A stretch of 64,000 bases of DNA from Glandiceps talaboti (taxonomy: Eukaryota; Hemichordata; Enteropneusta; Spengelidae), in the NCBI RefSeq assembly GCF_964340395.1, contig NC_135552.1:7118994-7182993 (forward strand). The letters run 5' to 3'. How positions within the stretch are numbered: position 1 is the first letter of the stretch; each line of letters opens with the position of its first letter. Below the pieces are notes generated by a model. That model was not told the DNA's origin. It was given only the letters and a program-made list of their open reading frames with translations, and did not search any database. Of this stretch, positions 12,306-22,083 are shown in pieces. A program made the position numbers and the translations under genes.

Positions 12306-12635
12306 GGGGCATGAGGCAACAATATATTCTGGTGAAATCCGAAATTGATAATGGTATACAGGTAATAAAGGCCCATGTTAGCTATGAGTCACATTTACAT
12401 ATTTACTTCTTCATCTATAGCGTATTTTAATAAACTCATTATACACGTCTACACATATCTGTTATTTTGGGTAAGAGGCCAGAAATGATTATATCATATG
12501 TATGTACTTGTACACTTTCTGGTCTTTGAAAAAAATGAAACATTTTTAGTAGTCGCAGAAAAAGTTTATATAAATAAGCTTATGGAAGACTCCTAAAAAG
12601 AATAAATAAAGGAAAAGAAAGTATACGGAGAGACA
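12306..12635 (+). mobile_element. Repeat unit with GGGCATGAGGCAACAAT end (copy A)
   Basis: Starts with 'ggggcatgaggcaacaat', continues with 'ttctggtgaaatccg', 'gttagctatgagtcacattt', 'aataaactcattatacacg', and ends near 'ggaaaagaaagtata'. The same ~300-bp unit recurs at 12649, 15237 and, inverted, at 16603. No coding content. Confidence 0.75.
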
Positions 12636-12648
12636 TGGTGCAAAATCG

Positions 12649-12910
12649 GGGGCATGAGGAAACAATTCTGGTGAAACCCGAAAATGATAATGATATACAG
12701 ATAACAAAGGTTCAAGTTAGCTATGAGTCACATTTACATACTTACTTATTTATTTATAGTATATTTTGATAAACTCATTATACACGTCTACACATATTTG
12801 TTATTTTGGGTATAAGAAATGGAATGATTAAAAATATTATATGTATGTACTTGTACACATTCTGGTCTTTTAAAAATGAAACATTTTTAATAATCGCAGA
12901 AAAAGGTTAC
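12649..12910 (+). mobile_element. Repeat unit with GGGCATGAGG end (copy B)
   Basis: Second tandem-like copy of the unit at 12306, starting 'gggcatgaggaaacaattct'. It shares 'gaaaatgataatgatatacag' and 'gttagctatgagtcac', and stops at the 'cgcagaaaaa' phrase where GC-rich sequence begins. Confidence 0.75.
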
Positions 12911-12911
12911 A

Positions 12912-13060
12912 GCTCGCCCAGCGGCAGCGAAGCTGCCGCGTAGCGGCTCAATGACTAGTACGCATGCGCGTCGCATATACTATGCGAAAAAATTTGGTGG
13001 TTCTCCCAGGGATGCATTGCGGCGTGCAGTGACTACGCATGCGCCTTCCATATACTATGT
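12912..13060. promoter_or_regulatory. CpG-containing promoter-like island
   Basis: Unlike its AT-rich surroundings this block is GC-rich and carries two ACGCATGCGC motifs (about 12959 and 13036), which resemble NRF-1 sites. Between them 'ctcccagggatgcattgcgg' (about 13003-13022) resembles the ZNF143/Staf site. Two partly similar units (gactagtACGCATGCGC...catatactatg) suggest local duplication. No gene is recognised downstream, so it may be an orphan or transposon-borne promoter. Confidence 0.35.
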
Positions 13061-13201
13061 ACATCCTCCACGCGCTACCGTGTTGTCATATAGCATAGGC
13101 GACATAAACATCGCCATGCATTGCAATATGAGGTGAGATTAGTGCCAAAACACTTGTCTTAACATTATTTTTAGTTTACATTTTCATTTTATTCTCCCAT
13201 T

Positions 13202-13760
13202 TTGTCTCCATTTTTATCTAATTGTGTTTGCATTTTAATTTCAACCTCTCATTTTGTTAGCATTTTTATCTCATTGTGTTTGCATTTTTATTTCAACCTC
13301 TCATTTTGTTTGCATTTTTATCTCATTGTGTTTGCATTTTTATTTCAACCTCTCATTTTGTTTGCATTTTTATCTCATTGTGTTTGCATTTTTATTTCAA
13401 CCTCTCATTTTGTTTGCATTTTTATCTCATTGTGTTTGCATTTTTATTTCAACCTCTCATTTTGTTTGCATTTTTATTTGAACCTCTCATTTTGTTAGCA
13501 TTTTTATTTCAACCTCTCATTTTGTTTGCATTTTTATCTCATTGTGTTTGCATTTTTATTTCAACATCCCATTTAGTTTGCATTTTTATTTCAACCTCTC
13601 ATTTTGTTTGCATTTTATCTCATTGTGCTTGCATTTTTATTTCAACATCCCATTTTGTTTGCATTTGTATTTCAACCTCTCATTTTGTTTGCAATTTTAT
13701 CTAATTGTGTTCACATTTTTATTTGGTTGTCATTGTGTTCACATTTTTATTATCTATCTC
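13202..13760. repeat. 52-bp minisatellite
   Basis: Tandem units of 52 bp, each made of two related half units: 'tttgcatttttatctcattg' and 'gcatttttatttcaacctct'. Spacing of 'cctctcattttg' is exactly 52 bp at 13245, 13297 and 13349; later units vary in half-unit order. Open frames of FISTSHFVCIF type are products of the repeat and not genes. Confidence 0.92.
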
Positions 13761-14359
13761 ATTATCATAATTTATGTATCTCCCTAGCCTAGAGTTGGCT
13801 TTCCTGTCAGTGTGAAATTCTTAAATTTTACACGAAATAAATACCTTCGCTATCGTTTTAGTTCGTTGGACAGATTTAGGAAGTTTTTGACACCTGTACT
13901 TAAAGGTGACTGGAATCTTTGTTCAGTGTCACGCTTTCGTGAAACTTTCAATCATCTGTGATAATAAAGTACTAAGTTAAAGGGCACATGTTTCCGCGGT
14001 TGAAAATATCGTCTGGTCATCGTAGAAGTGGGGCGGCGGCCACTCCAATTCTTCTAGTACAGATGGATTCGCTTCTCTGAACAGTGCCATGATATCTGAG
14101 GCATGTCAGGAACTGAATGAGGCCAATAGCTTGCTTAGACAAGCTCTATCCGGAGGAACTGAGAACGCCGCTACCCCCTTTGATCACATCACCCACCGTC
14201 TCTCAATCACAATCGAGCGTCGGGCATGTTGGGGACTCTCCACGCAATGTCCAATCATGCCAAGCTATATAGACACCGCCAACCCGTGCCCAGATTATGA
14301 CTACAGCCACTCTAACATCACAGACACAAGTGCTAAGGAGTGAGTTGATCGAGTATGTG

Positions 14360-14662
14360 TTTTCGTTCTAGGAGTCGTCCTCGTCATGGCAGGTCTGTGA
14401 GGGCACTGCATCTGCATCCCGCTCATGGAGTCGACCAGCCGGGCGTCCAACTTGCCACACGTTTGCATGTGGGTCGCGGTAGGATTGGGTTCCTACTTTG
14501 CAGGACAAGAGGGAATTGGTGAAAGCTGGCCTTGGTGAGAAAAAATTACACATGCCTGTAAATTTAAATGGCTTGGAGGTTATTGAGTTTTTGTGTGATG
14601 CGTATCCCAAAATCGAAAATGCAGATGGTGTAGAAATTTGCCGAAGGTTCAAGAAAAGTTGA
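14360..14662 (+). pseudogene. Degenerate ORF fragment, unrecognised family
   Basis: Plus-strand reading gives a segment with TLQDKRELVKAGLGEKKL and later LEVIEFLCDAYPKIENADGV, ending in a stop near 14659. An in-frame stop (TAG) breaks it just upstream. The LxxAGLGEKK...FPK/YPK layout is reminiscent of a domain common in uncharacterised, repeat-rich invertebrate proteins, but I cannot name it. It lies just before LINE-like sequence and may be transposon cargo or a dead gene piece. Confidence 0.25.
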
Positions 14663-14756
14663 GGTTATAAAATGTTCTGCAGCTATGTATGAGAGGGGGG
14701 GTGGGGCTCCGAACATGGACAAAATTCATCCAGGTTATATGGTCTTTTGGTTAGAG

Positions 14757-15236
14757 TTAACCAGCCGAAGCAAAGAGTATTTATCAAAAACAAATCAGAG
14801 ATCAATTATTTGATGCCTCTTCCACAGGGTCTAGAGACTTCTGGTCAATCCTGAAAAGAATGGTTCAAAGGGAAAATAATTATGTTGAGGATATCGGTAT
14901 TGAAGCATGGTATGAGCATTTTCGTAATTTGTTTAACTCGTCATCCGGTTCTCACGGGGATGACATTTTTCTGAATTTAGTCAATGATGAAATTAACGCA
15001 TATGTTAGTGATTCTGATGAACATATTGAACCAGGTTTAGACTTTTCTCATCTTATTAACTCAAGAATTACAGAAGAAGAAATTCTTCAAAGTCTTAGAA
15101 AGTTAAAAAATGGGAAGTCTCCTGACCCGATGGAATACCAAGTGAGTTCTATAAATTTTCTGCTGATGTCATTTTACCTCTTTTAACAGAATTATTCAAC
15201 TTTATTTTAGACTCTGGTATGTTTCCCTCTGAGCAG
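14757..15236 (+). pseudogene. Reverse transcriptase fragment of a second non-LTR element
   Basis: Frame +1 reads SRDFWSILKRMVQRENN, then WYEHFRNLFNSS, then ITEEEILQSLRKLKNGKSP. After a one-base deletion near 15123 the frame continues as PDGIPSEFYKFSADVILPLL and ends at FILDSGMFPSEQ. This is the linker and start of a CR1/L2/Jockey-type RT domain. It ends exactly where the GGGCATGAGG element begins (15237), so the retroelement was interrupted or truncated by it. The RT core is absent. Confidence 0.75.
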
Positions 15237-16596
15237 GGGCATGAGGCAACAATTCTGGTGAAACCCGAAAATGATAATGATGTGATACAGGTGACAAAGG
15301 CCCAAGTTAGCTATGAGTCTCATTTACATACTTATTTCTTTATTTAAAGTATATTTTAATAAACTCATTATACACACATATTTGTTATTTTGGGTATGAG
15401 GCCAGAAATGATTTGTACGTATGTATCTGTACACTTTCTGGAAACATTTTTAATATTAATAATAATCGCAGAAAAAGTTTATATAAATATGGAAGACTCT
15501 AAAATAGAATAAAGGAAAAGAAAGTATATGGATAGATTTTGTCTGTAATGCTTTAATGGAACATGATCGATCATGGTGCAAAATCGACGCTTAGTTCTCT
15601 CGCGACAGCTGACGCGCTGTTTGCCATGCTCGAGCTCCGAACGCATTCCTTGCTTAAACTTGTAATACAGAGGGGTAGGACACGCAATCGAATAAACCAA
15701 TCACGACGCTTCAAATCGAACATGTGACCCATGAATTTTCGCTCGAAGCTCGATACCACCTGCTGCCCTCTTGTGGTGAGATATATATTTCGCATGTTGC
15801 AGTACATTATGGCGTTTGCGGGAAAGTAAAACAGATTGCTGAAACAGCATATTATATGAACTGAAGCTCCGAAACGGTGCGTCTTTTGCGAGGGATATAA
15901 ACAAAAACACAATTGATAATATCTTGGTTTAATCAATATTTGGTGCCGTAGAGTTGTGGTAGGCTCGAACACACAGTCGATTCCGGTCTATATTATTTTC
16001 ATAAAATTACGTTAAAATAATCATTAAACATTAGTCATCATACCTGTGTCGCTTCAAAATATACCTTTGCATGAAAGAGAAAACGTAACAACATCATTTG
16101 ACTGAGTAAACAAATACTCGTAAGTTCACCCGACACAGAAATCGTCCGTGAACGAGGGCGATGTGGTTTCAAGCTTACGACGAAAAAGAACACCAAAGTG
16201 TCCTACCCTTCCTTTTTTAGCAAATTGAGCAAATTGAGCAAATTGAGCAAATGTTGAGCGCGTGGAGGTTGAATTTTCAAATTCCAAGATTCGAATCATT
16301 CGATCTCGCGATCGCGCGACAAGACAGAGAAGTAAATTATACGGCCGTTGGGGGCGCTATTCAATCGGTACACTCCGCAGCAGCTAGCGTCCGGTGTCCC
16401 GTACATTCTATTTGTATTCCAGCGCGATTCGATCGAGTTAAATATATGTGTTTCTCTGTGTATTATAATTAGATATTAATTAGCGATTCGGGATACTGAA
16501 ATAATGATAAACAAGAACTTGACGAAACTTGTTGATGTTGTCTATATTCACGTTATTCAATATTGTTATAGACACCAGAATTGTTGCCTCATGCCC
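15237..16596. mobile_element. Non-autonomous DNA element, 1.36 kb, perfect 24-bp terminal inverted repeats
   Basis: The left end GGGCATGAGGCAACAATT plus CTGGTG (15237-15260) is the exact reverse complement of 16573-16596. The left part equals the ~300-bp unit found at 12306 and 12649. The right part, from about 16213 (four 'gcaaattga' repeats) to the terminus, recurs at about 17190-17577, 18040-18402, 36384-36720 and, split, 48270-49500. No transposase frame is visible. The transposon superfamily is not clear. Confidence 0.7.
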
Positions 16597-16931
16597 TTGG
16601 TCTATCCGTAGACTTTCTTTTTTCTTTATTCTTTTTTGTAATCTTCCATATTTATATAAACTTTTTTCTGCGATTATTATAAAAAAATGTTTCATTTTTT
16701 TAAAAGACCAGAAAGTCAACAAGTACATACATATAATATTTTTAATCATTCCATTTCTGGCCGTATACCCAAAATAACAAATATGTGTAGACGTGTATGA
16801 TGAGTTTATCAAAATATACTATAAATAATTAAAGAAGTAAGTATGTAAATGTGACTCATAGCTAACTTGGGCGTTTATTACCTGTATGACATCATTATCA
16901 TTTTCGAGTTTCACCAGAATTGTTGCCTCAA
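16597..16931 (-). mobile_element. Inverted copy of the ~300-bp GGGCATGAGG unit
   Basis: Reverse-complement orientation of the unit at 15237: 'ctttattcttttttgtaatc', 'atgagtttatcaaaatatac', 'gtgactcatagctaac' and the terminus 'caccagaattgttgcctca' at about 16913-16931. It separates two copies (15940-16596 and 16932-17581) of a ~650-bp block that begins with 'tagagttg(t/c)ggtaggctc'. Confidence 0.7.
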
Positions 16932-17581
16932 CCAGAAAGTAGAGTTGCGGTAGGCTCGAACACACAGTCGATTCCGGTCTATATTATTTTCATAAAATTA
17001 CGTAAAAATAATAAATCGTCATATCCATGTATCTTCAAAATATACACTTTGAATGAAAGAGAAAACTTAACAACATCATTTGACTGGGTAAACAAATATT
17101 CGTAAGTTTGCCCGAAATAGAAGCGTGAGGGCGATGTGGTTGCAAGCATACGACGAAAAAGAACACCAAAGTGTCGTACCCTTCCTTTTTTAGCAAATGA
17201 GCAAATTGAGCAAATTGAGCAAATGTTGAGCTCGTGGAGGTTGAATTTTCAAATTCCAAGATTCGAATCATTCGATCTCGTGATCGCGCGACAAGACAGA
17301 GAAGTAAATTCTACGACCGTTGGGGCGCTATTCAATCGGTACACTCCGATCCGCAGCAGCACTGGAATATAGAATATACGGGACGTATATTCTATTTGTA
17401 TTCCAGTGCGATTCGATCGAGTTAAATATATGTGTTTCTCTGTGTATTATAATTAGATATTAATTAGCGATTCGGGATACTGAAACAATGATAAACAAGA
17501 AGTTGACGAAACTTGTTGATGTTGTCTATATTTACATTATTCAATATTGTTATAGACACCAAAATTGTTGCCTCATGCCCT
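16932..17581 (+). repeat. Direct duplicate of the 15940-16596 block
   Basis: Shares 'ggtaggctcgaacacacagt' (16956), 'aaaagaacaccaaagtgtc', the 'gcaaattgagcaaattgagc' run, 'aattccaagattcgaatcat' and the terminus 'attgttgcctcatgccctt' with the earlier copy. Small deletions and base changes show moderate age. Confidence 0.75.
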
Positions 17582-17582
17582 T

Positions 17583-18000
17583 GATTCGATTTGCCCAAAC
17601 ATGATTGTGATTAATCTGACGTCATTTCTCGAAACGAGGTTGTAAACAAAACGCTCAATCACGATCATGATTACTTACATGTAAACATTTTTTAAAAGTT
17701 TCGCACATATCCGATAAATTAAATGATTTCACACCGTCAAAATGATTACAATGATAACAAATTACCAATCTGATCGAATACAGTTTATTTACATAATGTT
17801 TTCCGTCATTTCTAACTTGCCGTCAGCCACGGGCGCGCGATCCCCCTATGATTGTCCGCCATCTTGTAATCACGTCAATCATGGTTCGGGGCATGATTAC
17901 TATGACTACCAATCATGATTGTGATTGGTAATTATCAAACGCAAAATCATGATTGTCATTGATAAATCATGATTATGATTGTGCAAATCGAACGCGCCCC
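17583..18000. mobile_element. MITE-like insert with inverted ends
   Basis: Left end 'attcgatttgcccaaacatg' and right end 'attgtgcaaatcgaacgcg' are imperfect inverted repeats. The interior is rich in 'atcatgattgtgatt' palindromes. It is flanked on both sides by the direct repeat 'attgttgcctcatgccctt' (17564-17582 and 18005-18023). Non-coding. Confidence 0.55.
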
Positions 18001-18404
18001 TGAATTGTTGCCTCATGCCCTTAATACATCAAAGTGTCCTACCCCTTCTTTTTTAGCAAATGGTTGAATTTTCAAATTCCAGTACTTTCATGGACGTTTG
18101 CTAAGATTTAAATCAGTCGAGCTCGCGATCGCGCGACAAGACAGAGAAGTACATTATATGACCGTTGAGGGCGCTATTCAACCGGTACACGCCTCAGCGC
18201 ACCGTCACGCAAGTTATTTATATTCCAACGCGTTCGATGGAGTTAATTATGTATTTCTCTGTGTATAATTATAATTAGATATTAATTATCGATTCAAGAT
18301 ACTGAAATAATTATAAACAAGAACTAGACAGAACATTTTGATGTCGTCTTTATTCATGTTATTCAAACTGTTATAGACACCAGAATTGTTGCCTCATACC
18401 CTTG
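18001..18404 (+). mobile_element. Further partial copies of the GGGCATGAGG element right end
   Basis: Begins with an isolated terminus (18005-18023), then a shortened copy from about 18040 with 'ttgaattttcaaattcca', 'gctattcaaccggtacac', 'gtatttctctgtgtataatt', ending in 'accagaattgttgcctcata' at about 18380-18400. Confidence 0.65.
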
Positions 18405-19340
18405 TTCAGACTTGAATGTCGTGTATATGTTTTTTGTTGTATTGTCCTGCAGTGGGGTCATGTTTGTTGGCGATTTTTCGCCCAAAACTCAACATATAAT
18501 CCATAAGACTAGTACTAGATAGACAATAAGCTTACACTCGAACATTACATTCACAGACATACATGTAAACAAACTGATAAAGAGTCGCGTGAACCACAGC
18601 GGGTGTTGTTTTTGTATCAAAGTTGTCAGTTTGATAGCGATAAGAAGTAGACTTTTTTCGGCACCTTCAAAGCCAGTCTTTATTGTCCACCACTGATAAA
18701 ACGACGTTCTGATCACAGACGTTTCTAAATAACTCCTGCAATGGTTGTAAAAGCATCACCTGAACCTAAATCAGAGGCAACCCTGTTGTTTTGTATCAGT
18801 TGTATTGTGTTTTTTACCTAATTTTGTCCTCGCGTGTATTAATCTTTCCATCGATCACTTCATTCAAGCGATTAACGTACCTGTGTTTCCGTGGGTTGTA
18901 CCCGGATTGCTACATCCTGAAGTTTCGATCAAAACACTGTCGGAATCTTAGTGTGATATTAACGACAATATAAAAGCTTCATCACAATGTAAGTAAAATA
19001 GTATATTTACAGCTAAGCTTACCTTTGAATCACAGTGACTATAGCTACCGGCGGTGTCGATACAAAAGTCGGTACAGTTGTTTATGTAGTGACAGGTAAT
19101 CTTCGGCAACTCAAGGCAGGATGACAGCTCTCCGAGTCCAGTAAACTGTCTACGTATCGTCAGGCTTCACCGTGCGTCACAATTATGGGACCAGTGTTAA
19201 ATCACGTGTTTGACGAACGCCCTCTCCTTGACCAATGTAGTTTTATGCATGCGCATTTAATACAAGTACAACCGTTCCCGGCGATAGAAACTGTTCTCAA
19301 ACATTGCAGATCAAACACGTTAATGGTAAAATCTGTCATA
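18405..19340. other. Upstream flank of the tandem GIMAP gene
   Basis: No coding region recognised. 'TATAAAAG' with a following 'AAT/GTAAGT' at 18969-18993 is a possible alternative first exon region, but the spacing between TATA and donor is too short for a normal exon. Confidence 0.35.
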
Positions 19341-19385
19341 TTATATAATATCCAATACATTGATTAATCTACCATTGCACTATAG
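19340..19385 (+). promoter_or_regulatory. Candidate promoter and non-coding exon end of the tandem GIMAP gene
   Basis: TTATATAATA at 19341-19350 resembles a TATA box. A strong donor CACTATAG/GTAAGTGA follows at 19386. It could pair with the acceptor at 19621-19622 (ttaactatgtag), giving a ~237-bp intron before the ATG. Motif-based inference only. Confidence 0.3.
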
Positions 19386-19624
19386 GTAAGTGATAACAAC
19401 TGATTGTGTTGAAACTCGATGAAAATTCCAGAAAGTACAATAGGACATTTGCATACCAAATGGTGAAATTCTGCACTGTTGTCTGCAAAGCTGAACTGAG
19501 CCTTCCTCGGTCAAGATAACAGATTTCATGAAAAAATCGTATTCATGTATATAATAGAGAGAGATAATAAGCCTCTGAATTTCTGAACATGTTCTTTTTC
19601 CATAATTATATTAACTATGTAGAA

Positions 19625-20283
19625 ATGGATGCTCCTTTGAAAATAGCTGTACTGGGTTTTCGCGGAAGTGGTAAAAGTTCAACGGGGAACAAAATATTAG
19701 GAAAGGACGAATTTGACGTCGCAAAACCACCGAAGTTTGAACGTCAGACGAAGGAAGTAACGTTTAAACAATCTGTACATCACGATACGCCTATATTAGT
19801 TATAGACACACCACCACTGCCCGACAACACCGATGAGGATAATATCTCAACTGCCAAAAGACTAGTGCGTCAGTGCTTGGAGATAGCATCTGGGGAAGGC
19901 GTTGACCCGGGTCTTGATGCAATCCTGCTGACTGTTGGTGGTAGAAGCATCAGCGAAAATGATATCAAGTTTATCGAACAATTACTCAGTAGCAACGTAT
20001 TGAACTTTCTGAACTTTCTGATAATCGTGTTTACGGTGACCCATATCGAGAAAGAAGGACGTGCGGCAACACTAACAGACGCTCAATCGCCAGAACATCT
20101 GAAGAAGTTGGTCCAAGATTGCGAAAACCGTGTCTTCCTCATAAACACCAGCACTTCGGTTGAAGATGGTGACGAAGTCGATGATGTCCCGCAGTTAATT
20201 TCAAAGATAGTAGCCATGAAGAAGATTAATGATGTACATCAGAAGCGGGAAGAGATCGAACCAAAGGAGTCGTCAAAAGATAC
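19625..20283 (+). CDS. Tandem GIMAP exon: first G domain
   Basis: Encodes residues 1-219 plus two bases of codon 220. P-loop GFRGSGKSSTGNKILG; switch-II region VIDTPPLPD; G4 Asp missing (FTVTHIEKEG). If the intron is not removed, TAA overlapping the donor (20285-20287) ends the protein right after KESSKDT, giving a one-domain form. Confidence 0.85.
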
Positions 20284-21523
20284 GTAAGTAATTAAATAAT
20301 ATCAGATTCAATTTATTTCATCATGGAAAGGTACTTGCATGGTTTGAGTACAGTGTAAGACATGTCAGAACATTCAGTGTAGTGCAAGGCATGATCATTT
20401 AAAATAGTTAACAGTATGAATTTAACGAAGATAGTGTTTTATTTCCGAAAGTGTTTGGTAGGGGCAGGTAGTCTTAACTACGTCGCCGATATTTGACTCC
20501 GCTTCTTTCAACAGTATGTCATTATCAGAGTAAATAATTATTGAACTTTGAAATTGGTTGCAATGGTGAGTGATAACGCCACTTCAGTCTGTTTGATTAT
20601 TTAAATGGAGTCTTCATGTACACTTGTTCTTCCGAAATTAATTTTTTTAAAGTTAAAATTGACGCTTATTAACATATAGGCTTATATTATGTAAATTTGT
20701 ACACAGTTGTTTTCCTCATTTCTTTGGCGATGGAATCTTCGGAATAGGGAGCCAGCTTTTCCCTAAGAAACTTTTGCAAGACGAGAAAACGTGTTTCCAC
20801 TCTGAATTATTTTTCATATTATCTTAATATAGAGTTGAAGATACACCTAAAGGTGAACCATTATGCATTGCTATTGTTGGCCTTGTTGGTAGTGGCAAGA
20901 GTGCCACAGGAAACACAATCCTAGGAGAAAGCTTATTTCGTAGTGAGCTTTCCATGTCTCTCGTCACAAAAGAGACACAATCTAAAATTCGAACTCTAGA
21001 AGATGGAAGACGTTTGTTGATAATAGACACCCCGCCCATACCTGACAGTCGAAAAGAGGTATCGTCAGAAAAAGTAGTTGAAGAGTTTAGCAAGTGTGTG
21101 AAAGTGGCCCTTGGCCATGGGAAAGGTCTGGACGCCATACTATTTACAATTAACTTGGCAGATCGTTTTACCGAAGAAGACGCCCAATGCATCGACTTTA
21201 TTCATGGAATTTTCGGGAAAAAGTTGACAAAATATTTTGTTTTGATGTTTACAAGAGAGGACGAATTGAAGCGTACTGATACAACACTTCGCACATTTCT
21301 GAAAGGTGAGATCCCAAAATATCTTAAATATCTTCTGAAGAAATACGACAACCGATTTATGGCGATTGATAACATTAACACGGACAAAGACGTGAAAGAA
21401 GAGAAAGTTAGAGAGTTGATAAGCATAATTGATAAAATGAAGACAACAAACAACGTTCCCTATACTGATGATATCAAGGATATGCGATCGCGATGGGAAG
21501 GACAATCATGCATACTTTTATAG
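19625..21523 (+). CDS. Tandem AIG1/GIMAP protein, two G domains, 449 aa, CILL C-terminus
   Basis: Two coding exons, join(19625..20283, 20833..21523), with donor GATAC/GTAAGT and acceptor TTAATATAG/AGTTGAAG; the phase (2 then 1) keeps the frame. Start chosen at MDAPLKIAVLG, two bases after a splice acceptor and in good Kozak context; an upstream in-frame ATG at 19589 would add 12 residues if unspliced. Half 1: G1 GFRGSGKS 11-18, G3 DTPPLPD 61-67, G4 position TVTH 137-140 (no Asp). Half 2: G1 GLVGSGKS 236-243, G3 DTPPIPD 285-291, G4 TRED 360-363, then NRFMAIDN. The G3 glycine is replaced by proline in both halves. The protein ends CILL, a CaaX-type geranylgeranylation motif (Leu at the last position), so membrane attachment is likely. 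Role: a membrane-bound GIMAP-like scaffold or regulator is inferred; GTP use by half 1 is doubtful. Confidence 0.85.
20284..20832 (+). other. Intron of the tandem GIMAP gene
   Basis: 549 bp, GTAAGT...TTAATATAG. Nothing repetitive or coding is recognised inside. Confidence 0.75.
20833..21523 (+). CDS. Tandem GIMAP exon: second G domain and CILL end
   Basis: Encodes the end of codon 220 to the stop. P-loop GLVGSGKSATGNTILG, DTPPIPD, conserved-box region, G4 TRED, and GQSCILL followed by TAG. The G domain looks more complete than in exon one, since the G4 Asp is present. Confidence 0.87.
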
Positions 21524-21740
21524 GTGAAGAACCAATACAAGATAAGGTCTCCAGAAACATTTCGCAGCGTCATTAATTTCTAGTTTACAAATGAATGAAT
21601 GTTTGTTTGGTGTGATAATCTTCCAGAAGATAAGAGATAAAGCAAATTGTTTCTGTTATCAATGCCTTGGTAATTATAAGATTAGGGGTGTTTTAATTTA
21701 GATAAGAGGAGAATAATGGACAAAATGCCCTTATTTAGTC

Positions 21741-21746
21741 AATAAA
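21741..21746 (+). terminator. Poly(A) signal candidate of the tandem GIMAP gene
   Basis: AATAAA 218 bases after the stop codon, in an AT-rich 3' region. Confidence 0.5.
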
Positions 21747-21995
21747 GAGAGAATCATATACACAGCTGAAAGAGAGAAAAGTAACCAAGGAAAGAAGGAA
21801 CAAAAGTTTTATATCACCAAAAAAATCAATCAATTGATCAATGTCACACAAAAAATAAGTTGTATTTAACCACAAATTAATAATTCAATCGATCAATCAT
21901 TCAATCAAATAACCAATAAATCAATCGATCGATAAATCAATTTATGCTTGATTTCCCCTGTGATTTGACCTTGACCAAGAAGTTGTGAACTTCAA

Positions 21996-21998
21996 GTT

Positions 21999-22082
<84 letters not shown>
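21996..22082. repeat. (GTAA)n microsatellite
   Basis: About 21 copies of GTAA. On the plus strand each overlap reads as a perfect 5' splice consensus (GTAAGT). Confidence 0.95.

Positions 22083-22083
<1 letters not shown>

Noticed and set aside
13202-13787. Open frames of repeated HFYFNLSFCL/FISTSHFVCIF type
   Set aside because: Open in three frames because of the 52-bp repeat; no start context or conserved domain.
15571-15972. 133-codon minus-strand frame
   Set aside because: Lies inside the non-autonomous element; no domain and not preserved in the duplicate at 16.9-17.6 kb.
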